Shown piece by piece: positions 52,583 through 60,003 of a DNA stretch of 64,000 bases. The notes beneath the pieces were generated by a model. That model ran no database searches and was not told where the DNA came from. It saw only the letters and a list, made by a program, of their open reading frames with translations. The stretch lies in the NCBI RefSeq assembly GCF_900119075.1, contig NZ_FPIP01000009.1, positions 124,001-188,000 on the forward strand, in the 5' to 3' direction. How positions within the stretch are numbered: position 1 is the stretch's first letter; each line of letters starts with the position of its first letter. Source of the DNA: Ruminococcus flavefaciens. Lineage in GTDB: Bacteria; Bacillota; Clostridia; Oscillospirales; Ruminococcaceae. Position numbers and translations under genes: made by a program.

Positions 52583-53398
52583 CTATATTTTCAGCAGCTT
52601 CGGGTTGAATACCGCCTTTCCGCCGCATTCTCCGAAGCCTATAAGTGCGTCCACTGCCTTGCGCTCTCCGCTTTCGCCGCTGCATATCAGCACCTCGTCG
52701 GGGCGGAACACAGGGATAAGTCCGCTGCCCGAGACAGCAGTGCAGGGGAGCAGTCTGAATCCTTTGGGCAGCAGTGATATGTCCAGCTCCCTGCCTGTGA
52801 GCTCCGAAAAGCTCTCCTCGGAGCAGATTATCACAGGCGAGCCTGTGAAATAGTCCACAAGGATATTCCCCGTGTCAGCAAGTCCGCTGAGGTTCAGTAT
52901 TTTCTTGCCTGCGCGGACATATACCCGATAGCTGCCTGCGGGAGCTTTGTCCGTCATTATCCGTATGAGCCGCAGTGCGAAATACAGGGCGGCGGTGGTT
53001 ACTATAAGTATCAGCAGTGAAAAATCTATGTAGAAGCTGCCGTTGCGGAAGTGCATGAAACGTGGCTTCAGCAGGGAATAGACTCCGTAAACTGTGCCTG
53101 CAAGGACAAAATTTGCGGCGAAAAAGGCGGAAGTGTTCAGAAACAGCCGCTTTTTGCCTCTTATGCCGAATGAAATAATGACTATGCTCACTGCCGCCGC
53201 AAGCTTTATCAGCAGTGGCAGCAAAGCTCCCATATCAGGCAGAAGTATAGTCAGCGAGAACAGACTGCCCCAGACAGCTCCCGATATGCAGCGTCCTGTT
53301 CGCAGGGGCGAGTGGGTGAGACCTGCCGTTATCCGCAGCAGGAAGTAATTCACATAGATATTCAGCACTATGAGTACGTCGATATATATGGTCTCCAC
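52583..53398 (-). CDS. spoIIGA: Sigma-E processing aspartic protease
   Basis: SpoIIGA is the membrane protease that activates pro-sigma-E in response to a forespore signal. The 271-residue protein has five or six membrane helices in the first 145 residues and a C-terminal aspartic-protease-like half with catalytic Asp175 in LADTGN and SPVII near 188. The GTG at 53398 is chosen because CGGGAGGTG precedes it. The family usually starts METxYxD as seen here. It is transcribed with sigE from a promoter with an unusual 21-base spacer. Confidence 0.93.
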   Translation of the reverse strand: METIYIDVLIVLNIYVNYFLLRITAGLTHSPLRTGRCISGAVWGSLFSLTILLPDMGALLPLLIKLAAAVSIVIISFGIRGKKRLFLNTSAFFAANFVLAGTVYGVYSLLKPRFMHFRNGSFYIDFSLLILIVTTAALYFALRLIRIMTDKAPAGSYRVYVRAGKKILNLSGLADTGNILVDYFTGSPVIICSEESFSELTGRELDISLLPKGFRLLPCTAVSGSGLIPVFRPDEVLICSGESGERKAVDALIGFGECGGKAVFNPKLLKI

Positions 53399-53416
53399 AT
53401 AACACCTCCCGATAGT

Positions 53417-53449
53417 ATTATAATGCAGACAGGCTGCGAAATATGTCAA
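53417..53449 (-). promoter_or_regulatory. spoIIGA-sigE promoter with 21-base spacer
   Basis: Minus strand TTGACA (53449-53444) and TATAAT (53422-53417) are both perfect but are 21 bases apart. The Bacillus spoIIG promoter has a similarly long spacer of about 22 bases and needs phosphorylated Spo0A. TTTGACA here differs from the 0A box TTCGACA by one base. Confidence 0.7.
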
Positions 53450-53470
53450 AGTGTGTCAGTGCGCTGAAAA

Positions 53471-53503
53471 CAAAAAGGCAGAAGCTTCATCGAAGCTTCT
53501 GCC
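53471..53503 (-). terminator. Terminator of helicase / small protein operon
   Basis: GGCAGAAGCTTC pairs with GAAGCTTCTGCC (12 bp, 3-base loop), followed on the minus strand by TTTTTG. Confidence 0.92.
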
Positions 53504-53516
53504 ATTACTTTTTAAC

Positions 53517-53624
53517 TTATTTTAAAAACGGAAGTGCTGCTGCACCAAGTATCATGATACCTGCAATTACAAGTATCAGTATCCTCATTGCTGTGGATTT
53601 CTTCGGTCCTGTGCTATTGCTCAT
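53517..53624 (-). CDS. 35-residue single-span membrane protein
   Basis: A short frame with a strong GAGAGGTGATATAA ribosome site. It encodes a basic, Ser-rich N-terminus (MSNSTGPKKSTAMR), then a hydrophobic helix of about 18 residues and a Phe-Leu-Lys end. It begins 12 bases after the DEAD-box helicase stop and is followed by a terminator, so it is the second gene of that operon. I do not recognise a family. The good site, the position and the clean membrane helix support a real small protein. Confidence 0.75.
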   Translation of the reverse strand: MSNSTGPKKSTAMRILILVIAGIMILGAAALPFLK

Positions 53625-53636
53625 TTATATCACCTC

Positions 53637-55358
53637 TCAGTGTCTTTTCTTCATGCGCTTTTTGCGGTTGGGTATGTAGTCGGAGTAGAGCTCCGATTTT
53701 TTCTTGTTTCCGTATGCCGTCTTTTTACGGTCAAATCTCGGCTTGTCGTCAGGACGGCGGTTTCTGCGGACGCCTAAGTCTCCGCCCTTGTAGAGCTTTA
53801 CCTCTACCTTGTTGCCGTTTATCTTCATTGAGTCCGTACTGTCGATGATGTACTCGTACTCAGTTTCGGGAACTTCTACAGTGGTGTGCTCGTCGAAGAT
53901 ATCTATCTTGCCGAAGTCCCTGCCTGTCATGCCTGTTGCGTCAACGAGAGCTCCGAGGATAAAGTTTGGAGCTATGCGGCGGTTCCTTCCGATGTTTATC
54001 ACTATCTTGACCGTCTTTGCACCGCTGTTCCTGCCCTTTTTCAGAGGCTTTGCGCTTTCAAAGTCGGGGAGCGCTTCTGTCTCGGCGCGGAGCTGCTTTT
54101 CGAGAACTCTTGCGGCGGCTTCGCGGTAGTCTATGCCCTGTGAAGCAAGCCTGTCAAGGATATCATATGCGTTGTGTCCTGCCTGAGCTTCGGTTATCTC
54201 CTTTATCATGGACTCCTTTTTCATGGCGATGATATCGGACTTTTCGGGGAGGGGCATTTCCCGTATCTCGGCGTGAGTGTACTTCTCGATAGCGCGGAGG
54301 TCAAAAAGCTGACGTCTGCCGCTGATAAGTGTATAAGCCGTGCCTGCTCTGCCTGCGCGTCCTGTTCTGCCGATACGGTGAATGTAGTACTCGTTGTCCT
54401 GTGGCAGGTCGTAGTTGAACACCGCGTCAACTCCGCTGACGTCGATACCGCGGGCGGCTACATCGGTAGCAACAAGTATCTCGGTAGCCTTGTTCTTGAA
54501 GCTGTTCATGACCTGTGTACGCTGTATCTGCTTCATATCGCCGTGAAGTCCTGCTGCACGGAAGCCGCTCTTGACGAGTTCCTCGGTGAGCTGGTCTACC
54601 ATGACCTTGGTGTTGCAGAAAACCATTGCTGAGGCTGGTTTGTATGCCGCAAGGAGAAGCTTTAAAGCGTCGGTCTTGCGTCCCATAGCAACTTCAAAGT
54701 AGAACTGCTCTATGAGCTCCACTGTTTTCTGTGCGGACTTTATCTTGATATGTACGGGATCGTTCTGGTATTTCTCGGTGAGAGCCATTATCTCCTTTGG
54801 TATTGTTGCGGAAAAGAGAACGGTCTGTCTGTCCTCGGGAACGTCAGCAAGTATTGACTCGATGTCCTCGCGGAAGCCCATGTTCAGCATTTCGTCAGCC
54901 TCGTCGAGAATGACTGTGCGGATATTTTCAAGCTTCAGTGTCCTCCTGCGGATATGGTCCATGACACGTCCCGGAGTACCTATGATTATATTTGCGCCGC
55001 GCTTCAGCTCGTGTATCTGTTTTTCCATGCTTGCGCCGCCGTATACTGCGGAGGTCTTTACGCCCTCCTTGAATTTGGCGAATTTGCGAAGTTCCTCGGC
55101 AGCCTGCATAGCAAGCTCACGGGTGGGGCAGAGGATAAGCACAACTGCGCACTTGCGGTCGGCTTCGGTTATGCTCTCTACGGCAGGGATACCGAAAGCG
55201 GCAGTCTTGCCCGTACCTGTGTTGGAGCGTCCCACAACGTCGCGCCCCTCGAGAAGCAGGGGGATACTCTGCTGCTGTATCTCTGTCATCTCCGTATATC
55301 CCAGCTCGTCAACGGCACGGAGAAGCTCCTGCGATAAATTCAGTTCATTAAAATGCAT
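53637..55358 (-). CDS. DEAD-box RNA helicase with DbpA-type RNA-binding domain
   Basis: A 573-residue ATP-dependent RNA helicase. It has the Q-motif TEIQQQSIPLLL near residue 22, Walker A SNTGTGKTAAF near 39-49, DEADEML near 150, SATIPKE near 180, ARGIDVSG near 300 and HRIGRTGRAG near 320. Residues about 455-540 form a DbpA-type RNA-recognition domain, followed by a basic tail (KKSELYSDYIPNRKKRMKKRH). This layout matches DeaD/CsdA/CshA helicases in ribosome assembly and RNA decay. A 35-residue membrane protein gene follows. Confidence 0.93.
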   Translation of the reverse strand: MHFNELNLSQELLRAVDELGYTEMTEIQQQSIPLLLEGRDVVGRSNTGTGKTAAFGIPAVESITEADRKCAVVLILCPTRELAMQAAEELRKFAKFKEGVKTSAVYGGASMEKQIHELKRGANIIIGTPGRVMDHIRRRTLKLENIRTVILDEADEMLNMGFREDIESILADVPEDRQTVLFSATIPKEIMALTEKYQNDPVHIKIKSAQKTVELIEQFYFEVAMGRKTDALKLLLAAYKPASAMVFCNTKVMVDQLTEELVKSGFRAAGLHGDMKQIQRTQVMNSFKNKATEILVATDVAARGIDVSGVDAVFNYDLPQDNEYYIHRIGRTGRAGRAGTAYTLISGRRQLFDLRAIEKYTHAEIREMPLPEKSDIIAMKKESMIKEITEAQAGHNAYDILDRLASQGIDYREAAARVLEKQLRAETEALPDFESAKPLKKGRNSGAKTVKIVINIGRNRRIAPNFILGALVDATGMTGRDFGKIDIFDEHTTVEVPETEYEYIIDSTDSMKINGNKVEVKLYKGGDLGVRRNRRPDDKPRFDRKKTAYGNKKKSELYSDYIPNRKKRMKKRH

Positions 55359-55401
55359 TTTGTTACCTTTCTTTCTTCACTCATTAATTACAATACTCTT
55401 T

Positions 55402-55430
55402 ATAATAGCATAAAAACGAAAAAAGGTCAA
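55402..55430 (-). promoter_or_regulatory. Sigma-A promoter of helicase operon
   Basis: Minus strand TTGACC (55430-55425), 17 bases, TATTAT (55407-55402), 43 bases before the helicase start. Confidence 0.75.
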
Positions 55431-55433
55431 GTA

Positions 55434-55462
55434 AAAAATGACGACCTTTGGTCGCCATTTTT
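55434..55462. terminator. Terminator of GrpB-family gene
   Basis: AAAAATGACGACC / GGTCGCCATTTTT with one mismatch and a 3-base loop. It acts downstream of the GrpB-family gene and lies against AGTTGAG AGTTGAG heptamers at 55464-55477. Confidence 0.8.
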
Positions 55463-55499
55463 AGTTGAGAGTTGAGAATTATGGAGAACTAAACACTGA

Positions 55500-56030
55500 T
55501 CACTTGGCTCTCCATTTGTGGGCTTTTTTCAGTATTTCAGCTATAAGTCCGCTTTTCAGCTCCGTGTATCTGTTTCTGTCGTCGGGATACTGCCTTGCAA
55601 GCTTTTCTTTCAGCTCTGAGTACGCCTGCGCCTCAGCCTTATGGCAGTTAAGATAATCACGCATATTTATGTAGTTGTTCCACGCTTCGGAGTCATAGAT
55701 GACCGTGTGGATATGGTGAGTTCTGGAGTCCTCATCTCCGCAGACGTAGAGATACTGGTCGGGGACGTCCTGTCCGCGGAAGATGAAGCCGTTATCTTCA
55801 AGAACACCGTTCAGCCCAAGTATATCGTTGAAGTCATGAACTCCCACAACTATGTCTATTATGGGCTTTGCGCATATGTTTTTTATAGATGTACTGCCGA
55901 TATGCTGTATATCGACTGCCGTATCTCCGAGTATTTCACGAAGCTGCGCTATAGTCTGCTGTGCAGTCACTTCCCATTCACTGTTATGTGGCTCTACAGC
56001 GACCGTGCCGCGGCGAAGTCCGAGTTTCAT
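55500..56030 (-). CDS. GrpB/UPF0157-family protein
   Basis: A 176-residue protein of the GrpB family, a nucleotidyltransferase-like fold: VDIQHIGSTSIKNICAKPIIDIVVGV near residues 38-63 is the family signature (GST and D-x-D type residues). GrpB proteins are often fused to dephospho-CoA kinase, but the activity of free forms is unknown. CAGGAGAATAAT precedes the ATG. aroC lies upstream in the same direction with a weak hairpin between. Confidence 0.88.
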   Translation of the reverse strand: MKLGLRRGTVAVEPHNSEWEVTAQQTIAQLREILGDTAVDIQHIGSTSIKNICAKPIIDIVVGVHDFNDILGLNGVLEDNGFIFRGQDVPDQYLYVCGDEDSRTHHIHTVIYDSEAWNNYINMRDYLNCHKAEAQAYSELKEKLARQYPDDRNRYTELKSGLIAEILKKAHKWRAK

Positions 56031-56049
56031 ATTATTCTCCTGATACTAA

Positions 56050-56075
56050 AATGTGTCGGCAGATACCGACACATT
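56050..56075 (-). terminator. Weak terminator after aroC
   Basis: AATGTGTCGG / CCGACACATT with a 6-base loop, followed on the minus strand by TTTAG. The short T-run suggests partial read-through to the GrpB-family gene. Confidence 0.6.
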
Positions 56076-56084
56076 GATTACGAA

Positions 56085-57176
56085 TTATTTTGTGAGCCAG
56101 TCTGTGCCAAAGCGCTGTGAAAGCTGGTCGCAGAACACAAGCGCGGTTATGCTGTCCGCAACTACTCTTGCACGGTGAACGATAGCAGGATCGTGACGTC
56201 CCTTTATCTGCAATGTGGTGTTGTCCATAGTGCGCATATCTATTGTCTGCTGCTCCTTGTAAATTGACGGAGTAGGCTTGATGGCAGTTCTGAAAAGTAT
56301 TGGCATACCTGTAGTTATACCGCCGAGGATTCCGCCGTTATTATTGGTAGCAGCTGTGAGCGTTCCGTTTTCTGTGCGGAAGTTGTCGTTGCACTGGCTT
56401 CCGCGCATATCAGTAGCTGCAAAGCCTGCGCCGAACTCCACGCCCTTGACGGCAGGGATACCGAAAAGCGCATGAGAAAGAACGCTTTCGATAGTGTCGA
56501 ACCACGGCTCGCCAACGCCTGCCGGAACTCCCGTAACTATAGTTTCAAGGCGTCCGCCAACGCTGTCGCCCTCTTCCTTTGCGGCTGTTATTGCCGCCTG
56601 CATAGCCTGTGCCTTTTCGTCGTCAAGCACTGCGAACTCCATAGTATTGAGCCTGTCGATATCTGCGTTTATATCCTCGAATGAGCGGTCAAAAACTCCG
56701 CCGCAGGACAGGATATGAGTTGCTATCTTTATGCCCTTTTTGCGGAGAGCGCTTATTGCTACAGCGCCTGCGGCAACTACTCCTGCGGTTATCCTGCCCG
56801 AGAAGTGTCCGCCGCCGCGGAAATCCTGAAAGCCGTGGTACTTCATCTGTGCTGAGTAATCTGCGTGTCCCGGACGAGCCTTGTAGGCAAGCTCGCCGTA
56901 ATCCTTGCTTCGTGTGTCCTCGTTCTCTATGATGAAGGTTATGGGCGTACCTGTGGTCCTGCCGTTGAAAACGCCGCTGACTATCCTTACCTTGTCGCCC
57001 TCGCGGCGTGGTGTGGAAAGAGCTCCCACAGACTGGCGGAGCTTCATTTGTTGTGCGATGAACTCCTCGTCGACCTCTATGCCTGAAGCTAAGCCGTCAA
57101 GTACAGCTCCGATAGCTGTGCCGTGGCTCTCGCCGAAAACTGTTATTGAAACGCTTGAACCAAAGGTGTTTTTCAT
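56085..57176 (-). CDS. aroC: Chorismate synthase
   Basis: This flavin-dependent enzyme makes chorismate, the substrate of TrpE, from EPSP. The 363-residue protein starts NTFGSSVSITVFGESHGTAIG and has RPGHADYSAQMKYHGFQDFRGGGHFSGR near 100-127 and the C-terminal GRHDPAIVHRARVV, all hallmarks of the family. The ATG at 57176 is chosen because GGGAGA lies 8 bases upstream. The ATG three codons earlier overlaps that site. A perfect promoter lies 41 bases upstream. Confidence 0.97.
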   Translation of the reverse strand: MKNTFGSSVSITVFGESHGTAIGAVLDGLASGIEVDEEFIAQQMKLRQSVGALSTPRREGDKVRIVSGVFNGRTTGTPITFIIENEDTRSKDYGELAYKARPGHADYSAQMKYHGFQDFRGGGHFSGRITAGVVAAGAVAISALRKKGIKIATHILSCGGVFDRSFEDINADIDRLNTMEFAVLDDEKAQAMQAAITAAKEEGDSVGGRLETIVTGVPAGVGEPWFDTIESVLSHALFGIPAVKGVEFGAGFAATDMRGSQCNDNFRTENGTLTAATNNNGGILGGITTGMPILFRTAIKPTPSIYKEQQTIDMRTMDNTTLQIKGRHDPAIVHRARVVADSITALVFCDQLSQRFGTDWLTK

Positions 57177-57216
57177 GCTTTTCATCTCCCTGAAATGTGT
57201 ATGATTTCTTACATAA

Positions 57217-57245
57217 ATTATAGCACTTAGCAGGGGAGGTGTCAA
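57217..57245 (-). promoter_or_regulatory. Consensus sigma-A promoter of aroC
   Basis: Minus strand TTGACA (57245-57240), 17 bases, TATAAT (57222-57217). Confidence 0.93.
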
Positions 57246-57337
57246 CACGGCATTTCAACGATTTGCAGGCGCAAAGCGGTAAAGTTAATGGTTATTTTGT
57301 ATAGCTTCAGCACCGCCTTTTTGGTCAATTCTACAGC

Positions 57338-57366
57338 ATTGACTTTGCCCGTATATCGTGATATAA
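57338..57366 (+). promoter_or_regulatory. Sigma-A promoter of glgB
   Basis: TTGACT at 57338, 17 bases, TATAAT at 57361. The start codon of glgB lies 38 bases downstream, which rules out the longer frame from 57288. Confidence 0.9.
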
Positions 57367-57404
57367 TCAACAAAAAGGGGTATCTGACTTTTGGAGTTGA
57401 TAGT

Positions 57405-59195
57405 ATGGACATAAGAAAATTTTATGAGGGTAATGAGTTTGAAGCCTATGAGTACCTCGGCGCTCACGTAAGCAATGAGGGAACGGTGTTCCGCACCTAT
57501 GCGCCCAATGCGTCAAAGGTGTCGGTGATAGGCGATTTCAGCGAGTGGGAGGATATCCCCATGAAGCCCGTTGAGGACGGGCGGTTCTATGAACTCTGCG
57601 TTCCCGAGGCTAAGGAGACTATGCGGTATAAATACCGTATCTACGACAAAAAAGGCAATTTCATCGACCACTGCGATCCCTACGGCTTCGGTATGGAGCT
57701 TCGTCCGGGGACTTGCTCGGTGATTCGTGATATCACAGGCTTTGAGTTCAGCGATAAGGAATGGCTGACCAAGCGCTCGGTATGCCTTGACCAAGCGCTG
57801 AATATCTATGAAGTTCACCTTGGCTCGTGGAAAAGGCGCTCAGACGAGGACGAGGAGGGCTGGTTCAGCTACAGCGAGATAGCCGACGAACTGATCGACT
57901 ATGTCTGCGAAATGGGCTATAACTACATCGAGCTCATGCCCCTCAGCGAGCACCCCTGCGACGAGTCGTGGGGCTATCAGAGTACGGGATTTTTCGCTCC
58001 TACCGCTCGATACGGGACTCCAAATGAGCTTATGGAGCTGGTGGATAAATGCCATAAAAAAGGCATCGGCGTTATCGTGGACTTCGTGCCTGTTCACTTT
58101 GCTGTTGACCACTACGGGCTCACTGAATACGACGGCACTAAGCTATATGAATACCCCAGCGACGATATCGGCTATAACGAATGGGGAAGCCGCAATTTCA
58201 ACCACTCCAAGGGCGAGGTGCGGTCTTTTATCCAGTCTGCGGCAGATTACTGGCTCAGCGTTTATCACTTCGACGGTCTGCGTATGGACGCCGTCCGCAA
58301 TATGATATACTGGAACGGCGATGAGCGCCGCGGCGAGAACAAGAATGCTATCCAGTTCCTCAAATCCATGAACAGCGGTTTGAAGGCAAGGCACGATACA
58401 GCTATCATAGCCGCCGAGGACTCCTCGTCATATCCGAGAGTGACGGCTCCCGTATTTGCAGGCGGTCTGGGCTTCGATTACAAGTGGGACCTTGGCTGGA
58501 TGCACGACACGCTGGAGTACTTCCAGAGCGCTCCTATGTACCGTTCGAGAGATTACCACAAGCTGACTTTTTCAATGCTGTATTTCTACAATGAGCGGTT
58601 CATTATGCCCCTGTCTCACGACGAGGTTGTCCACGGAAAGGCTACTGTGGCGCAGAAAATGAACGGTCAGTATCAGGAGAAGTTCCCACAGGCAAGGGCG
58701 CTTTATATGTACATGATAGCTCACCCGGGCAAGAAGCTGAACTTCATGGGCAGCGAGTTTGCGCAGCTCCGCGAGTGGGACGAAAAGCGTCAGCAGGACT
58801 GGGATATGTTGAAATATCCGCTCCACGATTCCTTCCGTGAGTACATAAAGAAGCTGAATACGATATATCTGGAGCACAGTGCGCTCCATTATGACTATGA
58901 CGCTACAAATTTCGAGTGGTCGGACTGCAATGCCATTGAGCGGTGCGTTTATGCCATTCGCAGGAAGTCTGCTGACGGCGATATACTGGCAGTTTTTAAT
59001 TTCTCGGACTGGTTTCAGGCCGGTTATTCCGTGCGTATCGGCGAGGAATACAAGGCGGAGCTTCTGATAGACTCCGACGACCAGCTCTACAGCGGCACTA
59101 CGCCCCACGTAAGTACTAAGTTTTCCTGTGAAAATGGCAGGCTGAGCATGGATATTCCGCCTTTCAGCGGAAGAATGTTCCTTCTTACGAAATAA
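57405..59195 (+). CDS. glgB: 1,4-alpha-glucan branching enzyme
   Basis: GlgB adds alpha-1,6 branches to glycogen. The 596-residue protein has an N-terminal CBM48 domain (about 20-100), the GH13 barrel with nucleophile Asp in FDGLRMDAV near 295, acid Glu in IIAAEDSS near 345 and PLSHDEVVHG near 410, and a C-terminal beta domain. It lacks the extra N1 domain of E. coli GlgB. No other glycogen genes lie nearby. It is a single-gene unit with its own promoter and terminator. TTGGAGTTGATAG precedes the ATG. Confidence 0.94.
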   Translation: MDIRKFYEGNEFEAYEYLGAHVSNEGTVFRTYAPNASKVSVIGDFSEWEDIPMKPVEDGRFYELCVPEAKETMRYKYRIYDKKGNFIDHCDPYGFGMELRPGTCSVIRDITGFEFSDKEWLTKRSVCLDQALNIYEVHLGSWKRRSDEDEEGWFSYSEIADELIDYVCEMGYNYIELMPLSEHPCDESWGYQSTGFFAPTARYGTPNELMELVDKCHKKGIGVIVDFVPVHFAVDHYGLTEYDGTKLYEYPSDDIGYNEWGSRNFNHSKGEVRSFIQSAADYWLSVYHFDGLRMDAVRNMIYWNGDERRGENKNAIQFLKSMNSGLKARHDTAIIAAEDSSSYPRVTAPVFAGGLGFDYKWDLGWMHDTLEYFQSAPMYRSRDYHKLTFSMLYFYNERFIMPLSHDEVVHGKATVAQKMNGQYQEKFPQARALYMYMIAHPGKKLNFMGSEFAQLREWDEKRQQDWDMLKYPLHDSFREYIKKLNTIYLEHSALHYDYDATNFEWSDCNAIERCVYAIRRKSADGDILAVFNFSDWFQAGYSVRIGEEYKAELLIDSDDQLYSGTTPHVSTKFSCENGRLSMDIPPFSGRMFLLTK

Positions 59196-59200
59196 TACAA

Positions 59201-59229
59201 AGAGCAGGGGAGTTCCTCTGCTCTTTTTG
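59201..59229 (+). terminator. Terminator of glgB
   Basis: AGAGCAGGGGA and TCCTCTGCTCT pair around a very short loop and are followed by TTTTTG. Confidence 0.85.
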
Positions 59230-59256
59230 TTATAATATTATTTTTTTGCATTTCCC

Positions 59257-59285
59257 TTGATTTTGCTCCGCCAGTGTGATATAAT
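59257..59285 (+). promoter_or_regulatory. Ancestral tRNA-Ser promoter
   Basis: TTGATT at 59257, 17 bases, TATAAT at 59280. The truncated tRNA copy starts 16 bases downstream, while the intact tRNA starts 184 bases downstream, so transcription of the intact gene probably passes through the fragment. Confidence 0.8.
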
Positions 59286-59301
59286 ATTATAGTAATTTTA
59301 T

Positions 59302-59341
59302 GCAGTGGTATCGAAGTGGTCATAACGGACATGACTCGAAA
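59302..59341 (+). pseudogene. Truncated tRNA-Ser copy (5' half)
   Basis: These 40 bases are identical to the first 40 bases of the intact tRNA-Ser at 59470, ending at the anticodon loop (CTCGAA and one more A), after which the sequence is unrelated. A duplicate of a tRNA half next to the intact gene is what a tRNA-targeting integration leaves behind. Confidence 0.88.
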
Positions 59342-59469
59342 CATAGTAGTTTCTGAGCTTGCCACACTTTGATTTATCCCTGTTCTGCGTGGTTTCGGCG
59401 GTGTTCACAGTTGCGTTTGCAATTGGCTTTCTCGCAGTTTTCTCGCAGTTTTATAGTTAAATTAAATAC
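59342..59469 (+). other. 128-bp insert between tRNA-Ser half and intact tRNA
   Basis: There is no coding frame of note. The minus strand could encode a short basic tail such as an integrase end, but this is too short to judge. CTCGCAGTTTT occurs twice in tandem at about 59431-59452. It is probably the remnant of a deleted element. Confidence 0.5.
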
Positions 59470-59558
59470 GCAGTGGTATCGAAGTGGTCATAACGGACAT
59501 GACTCGAAATCATGATGCCCCTTGAGGGACGTGGGTTCGAATCCCACCCACTGCGCCA
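59470..59558 (+). tRNA. tRNA-Ser (anticodon CGA)
   Basis: Acceptor stem GCAGTGG / CCACTGC, anticodon stem CATGA / TCATG with loop CTCGAAA (anticodon CGA, codon UCG), a long variable arm typical of serine tRNA, T arm GTGGG TTCGAAT CCCAC, and an encoded CCA end. The 89-base length is normal for tRNA-Ser. Its first 40 bases are duplicated upstream. Confidence 0.96.
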
Positions 59559-59587
59559 AAATGGTGAATCAATTTAGATCCCAAGCC

Positions 59588-59617
59588 AAAAACTCCCGAT
59601 TTTTCGGGAGTTTTTTT
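59588..59617 (+). terminator. Terminator of tRNA-Ser
   Basis: AAAAACTCCCGA / TCGGGAGTTTTTTT with a short T loop, 30 bases after the tRNA end. Confidence 0.93.
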
Positions 59618-59917
59618 GCTCCGAAAGAGAAAAATTTTCAAGGTGAAGCCGTAGATCCCAAACCATAAAATTTGGATTCGAACCCTTCCAGGGAGCCTTT
59701 TCAGGGCTGCTTTCGAGGTCATCAGGAGCAAAAAAACGGATAATCCATCCCAAAAGCAGAAAAAATAACATAGAATTTTCAAGCGATTTTAAAGCCGATT
59801 TTGTTGGTTTCTCACAGAAGCCCTACTGAGTCGGCTTTTGTTTTATCCGACAGCTGCTGAGTGGGAGCTTACTATATAAGCTTGTATTTCTGTTTTTCAG
59901 TTTATTTTGAAAAAAGC
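59618..59917 (+). other. Non-coding stretch after tRNA-Ser
   Basis: No gene is supported. GATCCCAAGCCAAAA at 59578 and GATCCCAAACCATAAAA at 59654 are near-repeats. GGATTCGAACCC at 59674 resembles a T-loop on the minus strand but has no tRNA body around it. Confidence 0.5.
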
Positions 59918-59946
59918 TTGATTTTTTTTGAATTTAAGAGTATAAT
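59918..59946 (+). promoter_or_regulatory. Sigma-A promoter of ATPase gene
   Basis: TTGATT at 59918, 17 bases, TATAAT at 59941. The double palindrome operator begins 2 bases downstream. Confidence 0.85.
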
Positions 59947-59947
59947 A

Positions 59948-59984
59948 ATATCAAATCACGATTTGGTAAATCACGATTTGATAT
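59948..59984. promoter_or_regulatory. Tandem palindromic operator
   Basis: AAATCACGATTTG occurs at 59953-59965 and again at 59968-59980, a 15-base period. Each unit is itself a palindrome (AAATC-AC-GATTT), and the whole is bounded by inverted ATATCAAATC / GATTTGATAT arms. It covers the transcription start of the ATPase gene, so a bound dimer pair would repress it. Confidence 0.85.
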
Positions 59985-60003
59985 GTTTGCTCGAGGTGAT
60001 AAT

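Noticed and set aside
2200..55480. CRISPR array
   Set aside because: Repeats were examined, but no array of identical direct repeats of 24-40 bases with unique spacers exists. The tandem units are only 7 bases long, and no cas genes are present.
59631..59720. Second tRNA on the minus strand after tRNA-Ser
   Set aside because: GGGTTCGAATCC occurs on the minus strand but the T stem, acceptor stem and anticodon arm do not form.
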